A DNA stretch of 64,000 nucleotides from Alphaproteobacteria bacterium. Its GTDB lineage: Bacteria; Pseudomonadota; Alphaproteobacteria; Bin95. Shown in pieces: positions 8,126 to 15,764 of the stretch. The first letter of the stretch is position 1, and the number at the start of each line of letters is the position of its first letter. The notes below the pieces were generated by a model, which had not been told where the DNA came from, made no database searches, and worked only from the letters and a program-made list of their open reading frames with translations. The stretch spans positions 992,001 through 1,056,000 of the forward strand of contig JACKII010000001.1 in NCBI GenBank assembly GCA_020638555.1, in the 5' to 3' direction. The position numbers and the translations under genes are program-made.

Positions 8126-9376
8126 ATGAATATTCAGGTAAGGGCCGTGTGGCAAACTATGAAAGTCGCTTCGCGTGAAGTGTCTGGAGACCCCGACCCG
8201 GACAATCCCCAAAACCAGAAGACGTTCGGTCGCCCATTGCCGGCGTGTCACTGCGCGCCAGGCGATGGCTCCTACGCGATCGCGGGCCGAAACACGCTGC
8301 AAACCATCGATTGGAACCGTTGGCTGCCGCTGCTCTTGATTGCCGTCGGGCTGGCGCAGGCGGTGTTGCAGTCGCTGTTCTTTACGGAAATCAAGTTTGA
8401 CGACGCCCAATTGATCGAGTGGGCGGCCCAGGCGCGGGCCGGCAATCTCGACCAACCGACCCTGCTGTCGAACATTGCCTGGGCCTTTTCAAAACTGGGG
8501 CTGCCGCCGGACATTTTTATCAAGATCGCGCGACAGGTGTTCGTTGTCGGTGCCATCCTGCTGTTGCAGAGGGCGCTGCGCCACTGGACGGCGGACACCG
8601 CTCTGGTCTGGATTGGCGCCCTGTCGGTCACCCTGGTCGACGACATTCGGGGCAAGGCGGTCACCGAGTTCACCCATTACACGTTCCTGATGTGCACCAT
8701 GGCCGCCGCGCTGCTGATCGTCACCCTGTTGACCGAGCGCAGGTCGATTGGGCTCTACGTGCTGTTGGGATTGTCGGCGGCGCTGGTGTTCCACAGCAAA
8801 TACAATGGGATGCTGCTGTTCTTCATCCTGCTGGCCGCTTGCGCCTACGACGCCACGGCCCGGAGGGTATTTCTCGACCGGCGGGCGCTGGTGTCCGCGG
8901 CGATCCTGGCGGCACTGGCCGCGCCGGCGCTGATCTGGGGATATTTGAACCCGTCGAAGGTCACGGGGACGTTCGGCAAATACCACTTCGATACCGCCGA
9001 CAGGTCTCCCTTCGTCGAAGCGCTCGACGCCTATGGTTCGAGCATCACCTCGGTGATCGTTGTCGTGGCAATCGCTCTCGCCTATCGCCTGTGGCGGGAC
9101 AGGGCGCTTCGGTTCGGGAGTCCCGGCGTCGACCCGGAGAAAATGCGGCTGCTCGGCCGCTATTGCCTGACATTCTTCGTTGTCTCGATCATCGCGGCCA
9201 TGGCTCTGAATGTCGGCGAGGTCGGGCGCCGTTGGGTGTTTCCCGGCACGATGTTCATGGCGATTTTCGGCGGCCTGCTGGCCGGGCAGATCCTGCCGAA
9301 GGCCGCCCGACCGGTGCTGTTGGCGGCTCTCGCCGGGTATTGGCTCGCGGTCAATATCTGGTTGCTGTTGCGATAG
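8126..9376 (+). CDS. GT-C fold membrane glycosyltransferase-like protein (GT39/ArnT type)
   Basis: A 416-aa integral membrane protein with about ten hydrophobic segments. The first luminal loop contains EIKFDDAQLIEWAAQ (Asp92/Asp93), matching the acidic DD/DE metal-substrate motif of GT-C enzymes such as ArnT and protein O-mannosyltransferases. Such proteins transfer a sugar from a polyprenyl-phosphate donor on the periplasmic side. The residues before Trp63 are poorly conserved in character, so the start is uncertain; ATG 8159 is another option. The gene sits alone between two non-coding blocks. The acceptor could be lipid, glycan or protein. Confidence 0.75.
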   Translation: MNIQVRAVWQTMKVASREVSGDPDPDNPQNQKTFGRPLPACHCAPGDGSYAIAGRNTLQTIDWNRWLPLLLIAVGLAQAVLQSLFFTEIKFDDAQLIEWAAQARAGNLDQPTLLSNIAWAFSKLGLPPDIFIKIARQVFVVGAILLLQRALRHWTADTALVWIGALSVTLVDDIRGKAVTEFTHYTFLMCTMAAALLIVTLLTERRSIGLYVLLGLSAALVFHSKYNGMLLFFILLAACAYDATARRVFLDRRALVSAAILAALAAPALIWGYLNPSKVTGTFGKYHFDTADRSPFVEALDAYGSSITSVIVVVAIALAYRLWRDRALRFGSPGVDPEKMRLLGRYCLTFFVVSIIAAMALNVGEVGRRWVFPGTMFMAIFGGLLAGQILPKAARPVLLAALAGYWLAVNIWLLLR

Positions 9377-9418
9377 CGCGTTTTCGGCACGGGTTGCCCG
9401 CTCTCCTGCCCCATCTCC

Positions 9419-9504
9419 CGCGCAAGCGGGAGCCCATGCCTGAGAGTTTCTCACAGGACACGGGATCTGTATTGGTCTCTCAGGCATGGGTCCCCGCTTC
9501 CGCG
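9419..9504. repeat. imperfect long inverted repeat after the GT-C gene
   Basis: Left arm 9419-9446 and right arm 9477-9504 (28 bp each) pair with about two mismatches; the inner ends read GCCCATGCCTGAGAG and CTCTCAGGCATGGG. It starts 43 bp after the stop codon. It resembles the dispersed REP-like hairpins found after many alphaproteobacterial genes and may protect the 3' end or stop transcription. There is no clear T-tract. Confidence 0.7.
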
Positions 9505-9591
9505 GGGACATTGTGTTTTTCAGCAGCCTGCCAGGTGTTGGCCCGGCCCATAGCGTTGCCGAAATGGCATGCGACGATTGCCGATAAATTG

Positions 9592-9633
9592 ATTGAGTTG
9601 TCGGGAAATTGTCATAGATTGTCTACATGCAGT
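9592..9633 (+). repeat. conserved intergenic block, copy B (shared with 7591-7632)
   Basis: The second copy of the block, with 21 identical bases at 9613-9633. It lies in the 579-bp gene-free region 9377-9955, between the GT-C gene and the 3' end of LysR B. Between it and the terminator at 9817 there is a run of ten C residues (9769-9778) and an AT-richer stretch; no coding frame is convincing. Confidence 0.7.
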
Positions 9634-9816
9634 GACGGTTAAGTCTTCGAGTTCACATCGACCGGATGTCAATAAAAAGCGAGTGTTACAACAATGGTAA
9701 CATTCGGTTGGAACTCCAGACGGGCCGGCCTGCAAATGGCTTCCAGGTAAAATTTGTCTGGTGGCCGTCCCCCCCCCCGAACCGGACGTAGCCAAACCGC
9801 CCGGTGACAATGCCTC

Positions 9817-9857
9817 GGCTCCGGTGGACGATCGTTCGCCGGAGCCTTTCCCTTTTT
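9817..9857 (+). terminator. intrinsic terminator of putative transcript B
   Basis: GGCTCCGGTGGAC (9817-9829) pairs with GTTCGCCGGAGCC (9834-9846), leaving the tetraloop GATC, followed by TTTCCCTTTTT. This is one of the strongest terminators in the window. It points away from the GT-C gene and toward the end of LysR B, and has the same outer stem as the terminator at 7807. Confidence 0.75.
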
Positions 9858-9955
9858 GGCCCTGCCATTGCTGCGGGCCGGTGGAAATCGCTCCAATCGT
9901 CGGTATGGCCGCGAGTCCCGCGGTGCTTGCTCCCCTCGCCGCGCCGGGAATGGCG

Positions 9956-10831
9956 TCAGGCCTGGCTTAACAGCCAATCCCGCATGATCGAGACCTTCTC
10001 GGACTGGGACGGGAGGGTGCGTTGGAACAGGTATAGCGGGCGGCTGTTGGCGTGGGCCTGGGCAAACGGGCGGGCGAGGCGCCCCGCTTCCATGTCGTCG
10101 GCAACCAGCGCATCGAAGGCCATGACAATGCCCAGGCCTTCGATCGCGGCCTGGATCGCCAGGTTCAGGCTTTCGAACCGCAGCGTCCGGACGGGTTTGA
10201 GATTGGATGCGCCCGCCACCTGGAGCCAGTGCTCCCAGTCGCGCGGCCGCGTCGCCGCGTTGAGCAGGGTTTCCGCGGCCAGATCGCGCGGGCGGCGCAG
10301 GCGGGCGGCCACGTCCGGGGATGCCACCGGATACGGCTGCACCTCCAGCAGACGCCAGTGGGACGTGATCGTGGTCAACATCCCGGGCTCCGGCACGCAG
10401 ATCCAGAGATCGCCATCGCCATTGGTGAAATCCGCGGCCGTGGTCGCGGTCACCAGCTGGACGTCGATGTCGGGATGGCTGGAGACGAAGCGGGCCCAGC
10501 GCGGCAGCAACCAGCGAATGGCAACGGTCGGGTACGTGATCACCTTGATCGGCCGCGATTGGGCCAGGGACCGCACCTGTTGCCCGGCCGTACGCAAGAT
10601 CGACAGTGCGGGGCGAATCTCGGCGAGGTAGGCCGTACCGGCCGCCGTCAGGGTCACCTTGCGGTGCGAGCGCCGAAACAGTTCCACACCCAGCCGCTCC
10701 TCCAGCGTCTGGATCTGGCGGCTGACGGCGCCGGGCGTCAGATTGAGATCGTTGGCGGCCTGTTTGACGCTTGCCGCGCGGGCAACCGCCTCGAAGGCTT
10801 CAAGCGCAGAGATTGGTGGGAGCTTTTCCAT
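9956..10831 (-). CDS. LysR-family transcriptional regulator B (GcvA-like)
   Basis: A 291-aa LysR regulator with an N-terminal HTH (FEAVARAASVKQAANDLNL, PGAVSRQIQTLEERLGVELF) and a GcvA-like effector domain starting VITYPTVAIRWLLPRW. It is a paralogue of regulator A at 6648. I chose the start at 10831 (MEKLPPISALEAFEAV) because it lines up with the MTRLPPASALLAFEAV start of the paralogue; an upstream extension to 10876 would add 15 unmatched residues. It is divergent from a non-coding region with a terminator at 11025 and, beyond that, the acyl-CoA ligase gene at 11233, which could be its target. Confidence 0.92.
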   Translation of the reverse strand: MEKLPPISALEAFEAVARAASVKQAANDLNLTPGAVSRQIQTLEERLGVELFRRSHRKVTLTAAGTAYLAEIRPALSILRTAGQQVRSLAQSRPIKVITYPTVAIRWLLPRWARFVSSHPDIDVQLVTATTAADFTNGDGDLWICVPEPGMLTTITSHWRLLEVQPYPVASPDVAARLRRPRDLAAETLLNAATRPRDWEHWLQVAGASNLKPVRTLRFESLNLAIQAAIEGLGIVMAFDALVADDMEAGRLARPFAQAHANSRPLYLFQRTLPSQSEKVSIMRDWLLSQA

Positions 10832-11024
10832 GAACCGGCATTTGGAGTGCGAAATTCTCACTCGATGAATGCACAAAAATCGGTTGAGTCGTCAAGCGAG
10901 TTGGAGAATTCTCTTTAAAGAGCAGTCCTGTACCAGCTTCGGACTATCCAAATAACGCTGCAACTAATGTTGTAGCGGTAGAACAAGACACAACACGGCG
11001 GGGTCTGGGGTACATTGGTCTGTT

Positions 11025-11061
11025 GGCGGCATCCGAGGGGCGGCTTCGGATGCCGCCTTTT
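11025..11061 (+). terminator. intrinsic terminator in the LysR B / acyl-CoA ligase gap
   Basis: GGCGGCATCCGA (11025-11036) pairs perfectly with TCGGATGCCGCC (11046-11057) around a 9-base loop and is followed by TTTT. It lies in the 401-bp gene-free region 10832-11232, about 190 bp from the LysR B start and 170 bp before the ligase gene. With no coding frame before it, it either ends a short divergent RNA or attenuates a long ligase leader. Confidence 0.65.
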
Positions 11062-11232
11062 GGTTGTGGGGTGGGGCCATCATGCCGCCGGTAATGTCAT
11101 CTCGCCGCCGGCCACCACAAGGCCCATTCTGGGGGCGTTAGCGTCCGTGCGTGTGTTTCCCGGCTTGCTGACCGCTCCGGAACGGCTAAAATTCCTGGCT
11201 TGCTCTTCCCGATTTCGCGCAGAGGGCCAACC

Positions 11233-12879
11233 ATGGCACAGCCGCTGAAAGGCGCCAATCCGTTCGAGACCGATCTCGAAAAAACCCCCGCCAACTACGA
11301 GCCGCTGACGCCGCTGTCGTTCCTGCAACGGACGGCCGGGGTTTTCCCGAACCGCACCGCGGTCATTCACGGCCCGATCCGTCGCACCTGGCGCGAGGTG
11401 CACGACCGCGCCCACCGGCTGGCCGGGGCGCTGTCGCGGCGGGGCATCGGCATGGGCGACACGGTCGCGGCCATGCTGTCGAACACGCCGGAAATGCTGG
11501 AATGCCATTTCGGCGTGCCGATGACCGGGGCGGTGTTGAACACGATGAACACAAGGCTGGACGCCGCCATTGTCGCCTTTACCCTGAACCATGGTGAGGC
11601 GAAGCTGCTGATTACCGACCGGGAATTCGCACCCGTGGTCAAGGCGGCGCTGGCCCAGCTGGGCCGCGACATCGTCGTCATCGACGTGGACGACCCGGAA
11701 TACGACGGGCCCGGCGACCTCCTGGGGGAGAAAACCTACGAGGCGCTGCTGGAGGAGGGGGATCCGAACTTCCCCTACGCCCCGCCCATCGACGAATGGC
11801 AGGCGATCAGCCTGAACTATACCAGCGGCACCACCGGCAATCCGAAGGGCGTGGTCTATCATCATCGCGGCGCCTATCTGAACGCGGTGTCGAACGTGCT
11901 GTCCTGGTCGATGCCGATGCATCCGGTCTATCTCTGGACCCTGCCGATGTTCCACTGCAACGGCTGGTGTTTCCCCTGGACCATCACCCTCCAGGCGGGC
12001 ACCCATGTCTGCCTGCGCCAGGTGCGGGCGGATGCGATCTACGACGCCATTGCCGACCACAAGGTCGACCATTTCTGCGGCGCGCCCATCGTGCTCAACC
12101 TGGTGGTGAACGCCGAGGCCGGCGTGAAGCGCACCTTCGAGCACACGGTCAAGATCATGACCGCCGCCGCGCCGCCGCCGCCCTCCACCCTGGAAAAGAT
12201 GGAGGCGGCCGGCTTCCGCATCACCCATGCCTATGGCCTGACCGAGACCTACGGCCCCTCGGTGGTCTGTGCCTGGAACGAGGACTGGAACGGGCTGCCG
12301 GCGGCGGACCAGGCGGCGATGAAGGCGCGCCAGGGCGTGCGCTATCCGATGCTGGAAGGCCTGCAGGTGTTCGACCCGGAGACCATGCACGAGGTCACGG
12401 CCGACGGCGAGGCGCTGGGCGAGGTGATGATGCGGGGCAATGTCGTCATGAAGGGCTATCTGAAAAACCCGAGCGCCACCGCCGAAGCCTTTGCCGGCGG
12501 CTGGTTCCATTCCGGCGATCTGGGCGTGATGCACGAGGATGGCTATATCGCGCTGAAGGACCGCTCCAAGGACATCATCATCTCCGGCGGCGAAAACATT
12601 TCCTCGGTCGAGGTGGAGCAGACGCTGTATCGCCACGACGCGGTCATGGAGGCCGCGGTGGTCGCGAAGCCGGACGAGAAATGGGGCGAGACGCCCTGTG
12701 CCTTCGTCGAACTGAAGCCCGGCGTGCCGGAGCCGAGCGCGGCGGACGTCATCGCGTTCTGCCGGGCGAACATGGCGCATTTCAAGAGCCCGCGCCATGT
12801 CGTGTTCGGGCCGCTACCCAAGACATCGACGGGAAAAGTGCAGAAATTCGTGCTGCGCGAGCGTGCGAAGGAACTTTAA
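11233..12879 (+). CDS. AMP-forming acyl-CoA ligase (ANL superfamily, medium/long-chain or DmdB-like)
   Basis: A 548-aa acyl-CoA synthetase. The ATP-binding loop YTSGTTGNPKG is near residue 200, the adenylation motif GLTETYGP near 337, the hinge region GYIALKDRSKDIIISGGENIS near 440-460, and the C-terminal catalytic Lys in TSTGKVQKFVLRE. It activates a carboxylic acid to acyl-AMP and then acyl-CoA. The wide family includes methylmercaptopropionate-CoA ligase (DmdB) and fatty-acid ligases, and the substrate cannot be decided here. The start at 11233 is preferred over an in-frame codon at 11200. The gene is followed by a 34-bp palindrome and a terminator. Confidence 0.93.
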   Translation: MAQPLKGANPFETDLEKTPANYEPLTPLSFLQRTAGVFPNRTAVIHGPIRRTWREVHDRAHRLAGALSRRGIGMGDTVAAMLSNTPEMLECHFGVPMTGAVLNTMNTRLDAAIVAFTLNHGEAKLLITDREFAPVVKAALAQLGRDIVVIDVDDPEYDGPGDLLGEKTYEALLEEGDPNFPYAPPIDEWQAISLNYTSGTTGNPKGVVYHHRGAYLNAVSNVLSWSMPMHPVYLWTLPMFHCNGWCFPWTITLQAGTHVCLRQVRADAIYDAIADHKVDHFCGAPIVLNLVVNAEAGVKRTFEHTVKIMTAAAPPPPSTLEKMEAAGFRITHAYGLTETYGPSVVCAWNEDWNGLPAADQAAMKARQGVRYPMLEGLQVFDPETMHEVTADGEALGEVMMRGNVVMKGYLKNPSATAEAFAGGWFHSGDLGVMHEDGYIALKDRSKDIIISGGENISSVEVEQTLYRHDAVMEAAVVAKPDEKWGETPCAFVELKPGVPEPSAADVIAFCRANMAHFKSPRHVVFGPLPKTSTGKVQKFVLRERAKEL

Positions 12880-12880
12880 T

Positions 12881-12914
12881 GCCGGCACCTGTGAACCGGT
12901 TCACAGGTGCCGGC
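12881..12914. repeat. perfect 34-bp palindrome just after the acyl-CoA ligase stop
   Basis: The 17 bases 12881-12897 (ending CACCTGTGAACC) are the exact reverse complement of 12898-12914, with no spacer. It begins one base after the TAA stop codon. As RNA it would form a very stable hairpin. As DNA the centre TGTGAACCGGTTCACA looks like a dimeric operator. There is no T-tract, and a proper terminator lies 100 bp further on. Confidence 0.85.
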
Positions 12915-13010
12915 GGGCGCCCGCCCGCATAGTGGTTGCGTCACCGGTTGGCAGTCACTGACCCATTTGTGCCGCCGGCGACGCTCTTCTCCCTCCCTGT
13001 TGGGACTAGG

Positions 13011-13047
13011 GCGGAGCGCTCTTCCGAGACGCTCCGCCTCTTTTTTT
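13011..13047 (+). terminator. intrinsic terminator for the acyl-CoA ligase transcript
   Basis: GCGGAGCG (13011-13018) pairs with CGCTCCGC (13030-13037), followed by CTC and seven T residues (13041-13047). It lies 132 bp after the ligase stop codon and before the convergent end of the histidine phosphatase gene. Confidence 0.8.
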
Positions 13048-13084
13048 GGGCGGGAGGCGAAAGGGAAGGGGCTCGCCCTTCCGG

Positions 13085-13672
13085 TCAGTCGGTGACGAAA
13101 CCGAGGGTCCAGCGGCCGCCGACGCGCTCGAATTTCAGCGGCGTCGCATTGGCGACCGAGCCCTCCGGCAATTCCGTATTCAGGCCGGCGGCGATCACGC
13201 GCAGATTTCCGCCATGGGCGACGATGGCCGGTATGCCGCCCGCCTCGCAGATCTCGCGCACGCCGCGGCGGGTGCGGGCGATGAAGGTTTCCATGCTCTC
13301 GCCGCCCGGCGGGTGATAGGCCCAGTCCAGATCGTGGTTCGGCTGGCCCATGGTATTGCCAAAGCGGCGCTCGACAATGTCGAGGCAGACGGAGAGATGC
13401 GTGTGCGTTGCCCGCGCCACGGCCTGGCCGGTCTGGAAGGCGCGCATGAACACGCTGGCGACGGTGCGGTCCACGGGCTCGTTCCGCATCAACTGGCCGG
13501 CCCGCCACGCCTGGGCCATGCCGGCGGTGTTGAGCGGCGCGGTTGGGAATTGCACGATGCCGCCGGCATTGCCGGCCGTCTCGCCATGGCGGACGAAGTA
13601 GAACAGGTCGAGCGGCAGGTCCAACGGTTCGCGGCCCGCCGCCTCCATCATCAGGTCGAGATTGATGGACAT
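13085..13672 (-). CDS. histidine phosphatase family protein (phosphoglycerate mutase-like)
   Basis: A 195-aa branch-1 histidine phosphatase. The catalytic RHGE motif is FVRHGETAGN with His29. The second arginine region reads MRAFQTG, the acid/base stretch PPGGESMETF is near residue 115, and the second His is in IVAHGGNLR. Members remove phosphate from small metabolites or act as cofactor-dependent mutases; the substrate is unknown. It is the last gene of a minus-strand unit ygfZ / Rieske oxygenase / phosphatase, with a 70-bp gap to the Rieske gene. Confidence 0.88.
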   Translation of the reverse strand: MSINLDLMMEAAGREPLDLPLDLFYFVRHGETAGNAGGIVQFPTAPLNTAGMAQAWRAGQLMRNEPVDRTVASVFMRAFQTGQAVARATHTHLSVCLDIVERRFGNTMGQPNHDLDWAYHPPGGESMETFIARTRRGVREICEAGGIPAIVAHGGNLRVIAAGLNTELPEGSVANATPLKFERVGGRWTLGFVTD

Positions 13673-13742
13673 CGATCGGTTTTCCTCGGTTGTTCCGTCT
13701 GGTTGTTACGGGCCGGCGCCCCCGGGGGCGGGGCCACGCGCC

Positions 13743-14807
13743 CTAGCTTTGCCATCGCAGCACGCGGGCGTCGACCGGGTTTTTGAAGGGGCGGCCGTCC
13801 GCGCGCGCCTGCTGCCATTCGCGCTTCAGCCGATAATACCACTTGGCCTGCACGTCGGCGTCATTGATCAGCATCAGGTCGGGCGCATCGTGCAGCCCTT
13901 CCGCCTGCATCGCGACCACGTCGCGGTCCTGGCCGAGAAAGGTGCGCGCGAAATAGGGCAGCACCGGCCTGACCAGGTTCAGCACCGGCCAGGTCCAATA
14001 GATGGCGTGGTGCACCACGGTGTGATCGTCGTCGACCGGGGTGACCGCGGTCAGGCCGACAAAGTGCTGGGCCGGCTTGCCGGGCCGGTCCATCTGCACG
14101 TGCTCGATGCGCACCCCCGGCAGGCGGAAGGCGATCTCGGTCGAGACCTCGCCGCGCAGGATCTTGTAGGCGGCCGAGTTGGCGGACGGCTTGTGCCGCA
14201 CCATGGTGAAGCCGAGCGGCGAGGGCGCGAACGCCTTCTGCTTGGCGTGGATCGACTTCGGCGCCCGCCACCACCAGGCGCGATGCACGAAGGGGCCGTG
14301 CGCCGGGTCCATCAGGCCGATGACGGCGTGGTCGATGCCGCAGGGAAACACCATGCTTTCCACATGGCGCGGGCGCGCGTCCGCCGGCAGCGCCGGCAGC
14401 GCCGGCGGCTCCGGCGCTTCCGCGTTGGCGGTGGGGCCGGCATCCGGGCGGGCGCCCAGATAGACCCAGATCAGGCCGTGTTGCTCGCGCACCGGATAGG
14501 CGCGCACGCGGATGCGCTCGGTCTCGAACGCCTGCTCCGGCACCAGGCTCGGGATGGCGGTGCAGCGGCCGTCGCCGGCGAAGCGCCAGCCGTGATAGGG
14601 GCATTCGATGGTGCCGTCCTCGGCCAGCCGGCCCTTCGACAGCGGCACGCCGCGGTGCGGGCAGAGGTCGCGCAGGGCATAGGCTTGGCCGGTGGCGGCG
14701 TCGCGGCCGAACACGATCGGGTGATCGGCGAGCCGGACATGCACCAGCCGCCCGCGGGCGAGGCGTTGCGACGGCAGCGCCATGTACCAAAGGTCGGTGA
14801 GCGCCAT
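13743..14807 (-). CDS. Rieske aromatic ring-hydroxylating oxygenase, alpha subunit (vanillate demethylase-like)
   Basis: A 354-aa Rieske non-haem iron oxygenase. The [2Fe-2S] ligands are Cys49/His51 (LCPHRG) and Cys69/His72 (CPYHGW). The mononuclear iron site is D-x2-H-x4-H: Asp167, His170, His175. The size and layout match single-subunit alpha components such as VanA, which demethylate or hydroxylate aromatic acids with a separate reductase. No reductase is adjacent. It starts 7 bp after the ygfZ stop; YgfZ helps assemble iron-sulfur proteins, so the pairing makes biochemical sense. Confidence 0.92.
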   Translation of the reverse strand: MALTDLWYMALPSQRLARGRLVHVRLADHPIVFGRDAATGQAYALRDLCPHRGVPLSKGRLAEDGTIECPYHGWRFAGDGRCTAIPSLVPEQAFETERIRVRAYPVREQHGLIWVYLGARPDAGPTANAEAPEPPALPALPADARPRHVESMVFPCGIDHAVIGLMDPAHGPFVHRAWWWRAPKSIHAKQKAFAPSPLGFTMVRHKPSANSAAYKILRGEVSTEIAFRLPGVRIEHVQMDRPGKPAQHFVGLTAVTPVDDDHTVVHHAIYWTWPVLNLVRPVLPYFARTFLGQDRDVVAMQAEGLHDAPDLMLINDADVQAKWYYRLKREWQQARADGRPFKNPVDARVLRWQS

Positions 14808-14814
14808 GGACTGT

Positions 14815-15690
14815 CTATTCCGCCGCCGCTTCGGAAGGGGGCGTGAGGCGCCACCAGGCCGGCCGCGCGGCGGTCAGCAGCGCCGCGCCGCAGGTGAGCG
14901 GCTCTGGCTTGTCCAGCGCCTCCAGCTTCAGCAGGGCGAGGCCGACGCCGTCGCCATGGCCGCGCAGGTCGCCGACATCGCAGCCGTCCTGCATCACCTT
15001 GCCGTCGTCGGCCGGCGCGCCGCCGGTCAGCGCGACCGGGATCAGTCGCCGCCGCACCAGACCGCGGTATTTCGTGCGGGCCGTGACCTCCTGGCCGACA
15101 TAGCAGCCTTTCTGCCAGTCGATGCCGTTCAACTCGTCGAAGCCGCTTTCCAGCAGGAAGGATTGTTCCACGCGCAGGTCGTCCGGCGCGGCCGGAACGC
15201 CCAGAGAGCGGCGCAGCCGCTCATAGGCCGCGGGAGAGGATTCGGTCAGGCCGGCCGGCGGAGCGGCGGCGTCCGCCGGCACCCGAATGCGCAGGCCAAG
15301 CTCTGCCAGCCGGGGGTCGGCGGCGATCGCGGCGTCGGCGCCCCAGCCAGCGGCGGCGGTCGCGGCGTCCTCGCCCCAGACCAGGGCGATGCGCCAGGCC
15401 TCGGTCTCGTCGGCCAGGTCCACCTTGGAGCGCAGCCGGTAGCGTTTCAGCCGTTGCAGCAGGTCGCCACGGCGCGCGGCCTCGCACTCCAGCCGGAAGG
15501 TCTCGCCGCTGCGCGTGACGAAGAAATCGTGGAGATACTTGCCTTGCGGCGTTAAAAGGGCGGCGTAGACGGCCCTGTCGGGGCCGGCCTTGCTCACATC
15601 GTTGGAAACTAGGCCTTGCAGAAACGCCTCCGCCTCCGCGCCGCCGACGCGCAGCACGCCGCGGTTCTCTGCCCAGATCCATTCTGCCAT
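14815..15690 (-). CDS. ygfZ: folate-binding protein YgfZ (Fe-S cluster repair/assembly)
   Basis: A 291-aa GcvT-like protein. The signature K-G-C-Y-x-G-Q-E is at residues 194-201 (KGCYVGQEVTAR). YgfZ/IBA57 proteins bind tetrahydrofolate and support assembly or repair of [4Fe-4S] enzymes. The start is the ATG at 15690 (MAEWIW); the open frame extends 23 codons further, but AGGAGG lies just upstream of 15690. It is the first gene of a minus-strand unit with the Rieske oxygenase and a phosphatase, and diverges from a glycosyltransferase gene across 74 bp. Confidence 0.92.
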   Translation of the reverse strand: MAEWIWAENRGVLRVGGAEAEAFLQGLVSNDVSKAGPDRAVYAALLTPQGKYLHDFFVTRSGETFRLECEAARRGDLLQRLKRYRLRSKVDLADETEAWRIALVWGEDAATAAAGWGADAAIAADPRLAELGLRIRVPADAAAPPAGLTESSPAAYERLRRSLGVPAAPDDLRVEQSFLLESGFDELNGIDWQKGCYVGQEVTARTKYRGLVRRRLIPVALTGGAPADDGKVMQDGCDVGDLRGHGDGVGLALLKLEALDKPEPLTCGAALLTAARPAWWRLTPPSEAAAE

Positions 15691-15764
15691 CGGTTCCTCC
15701 TTCGGGACGATTCCCCCGAATATAGGGACAATACCGGCAAAGGCCAGCGAGCGAGGCATCGCGC

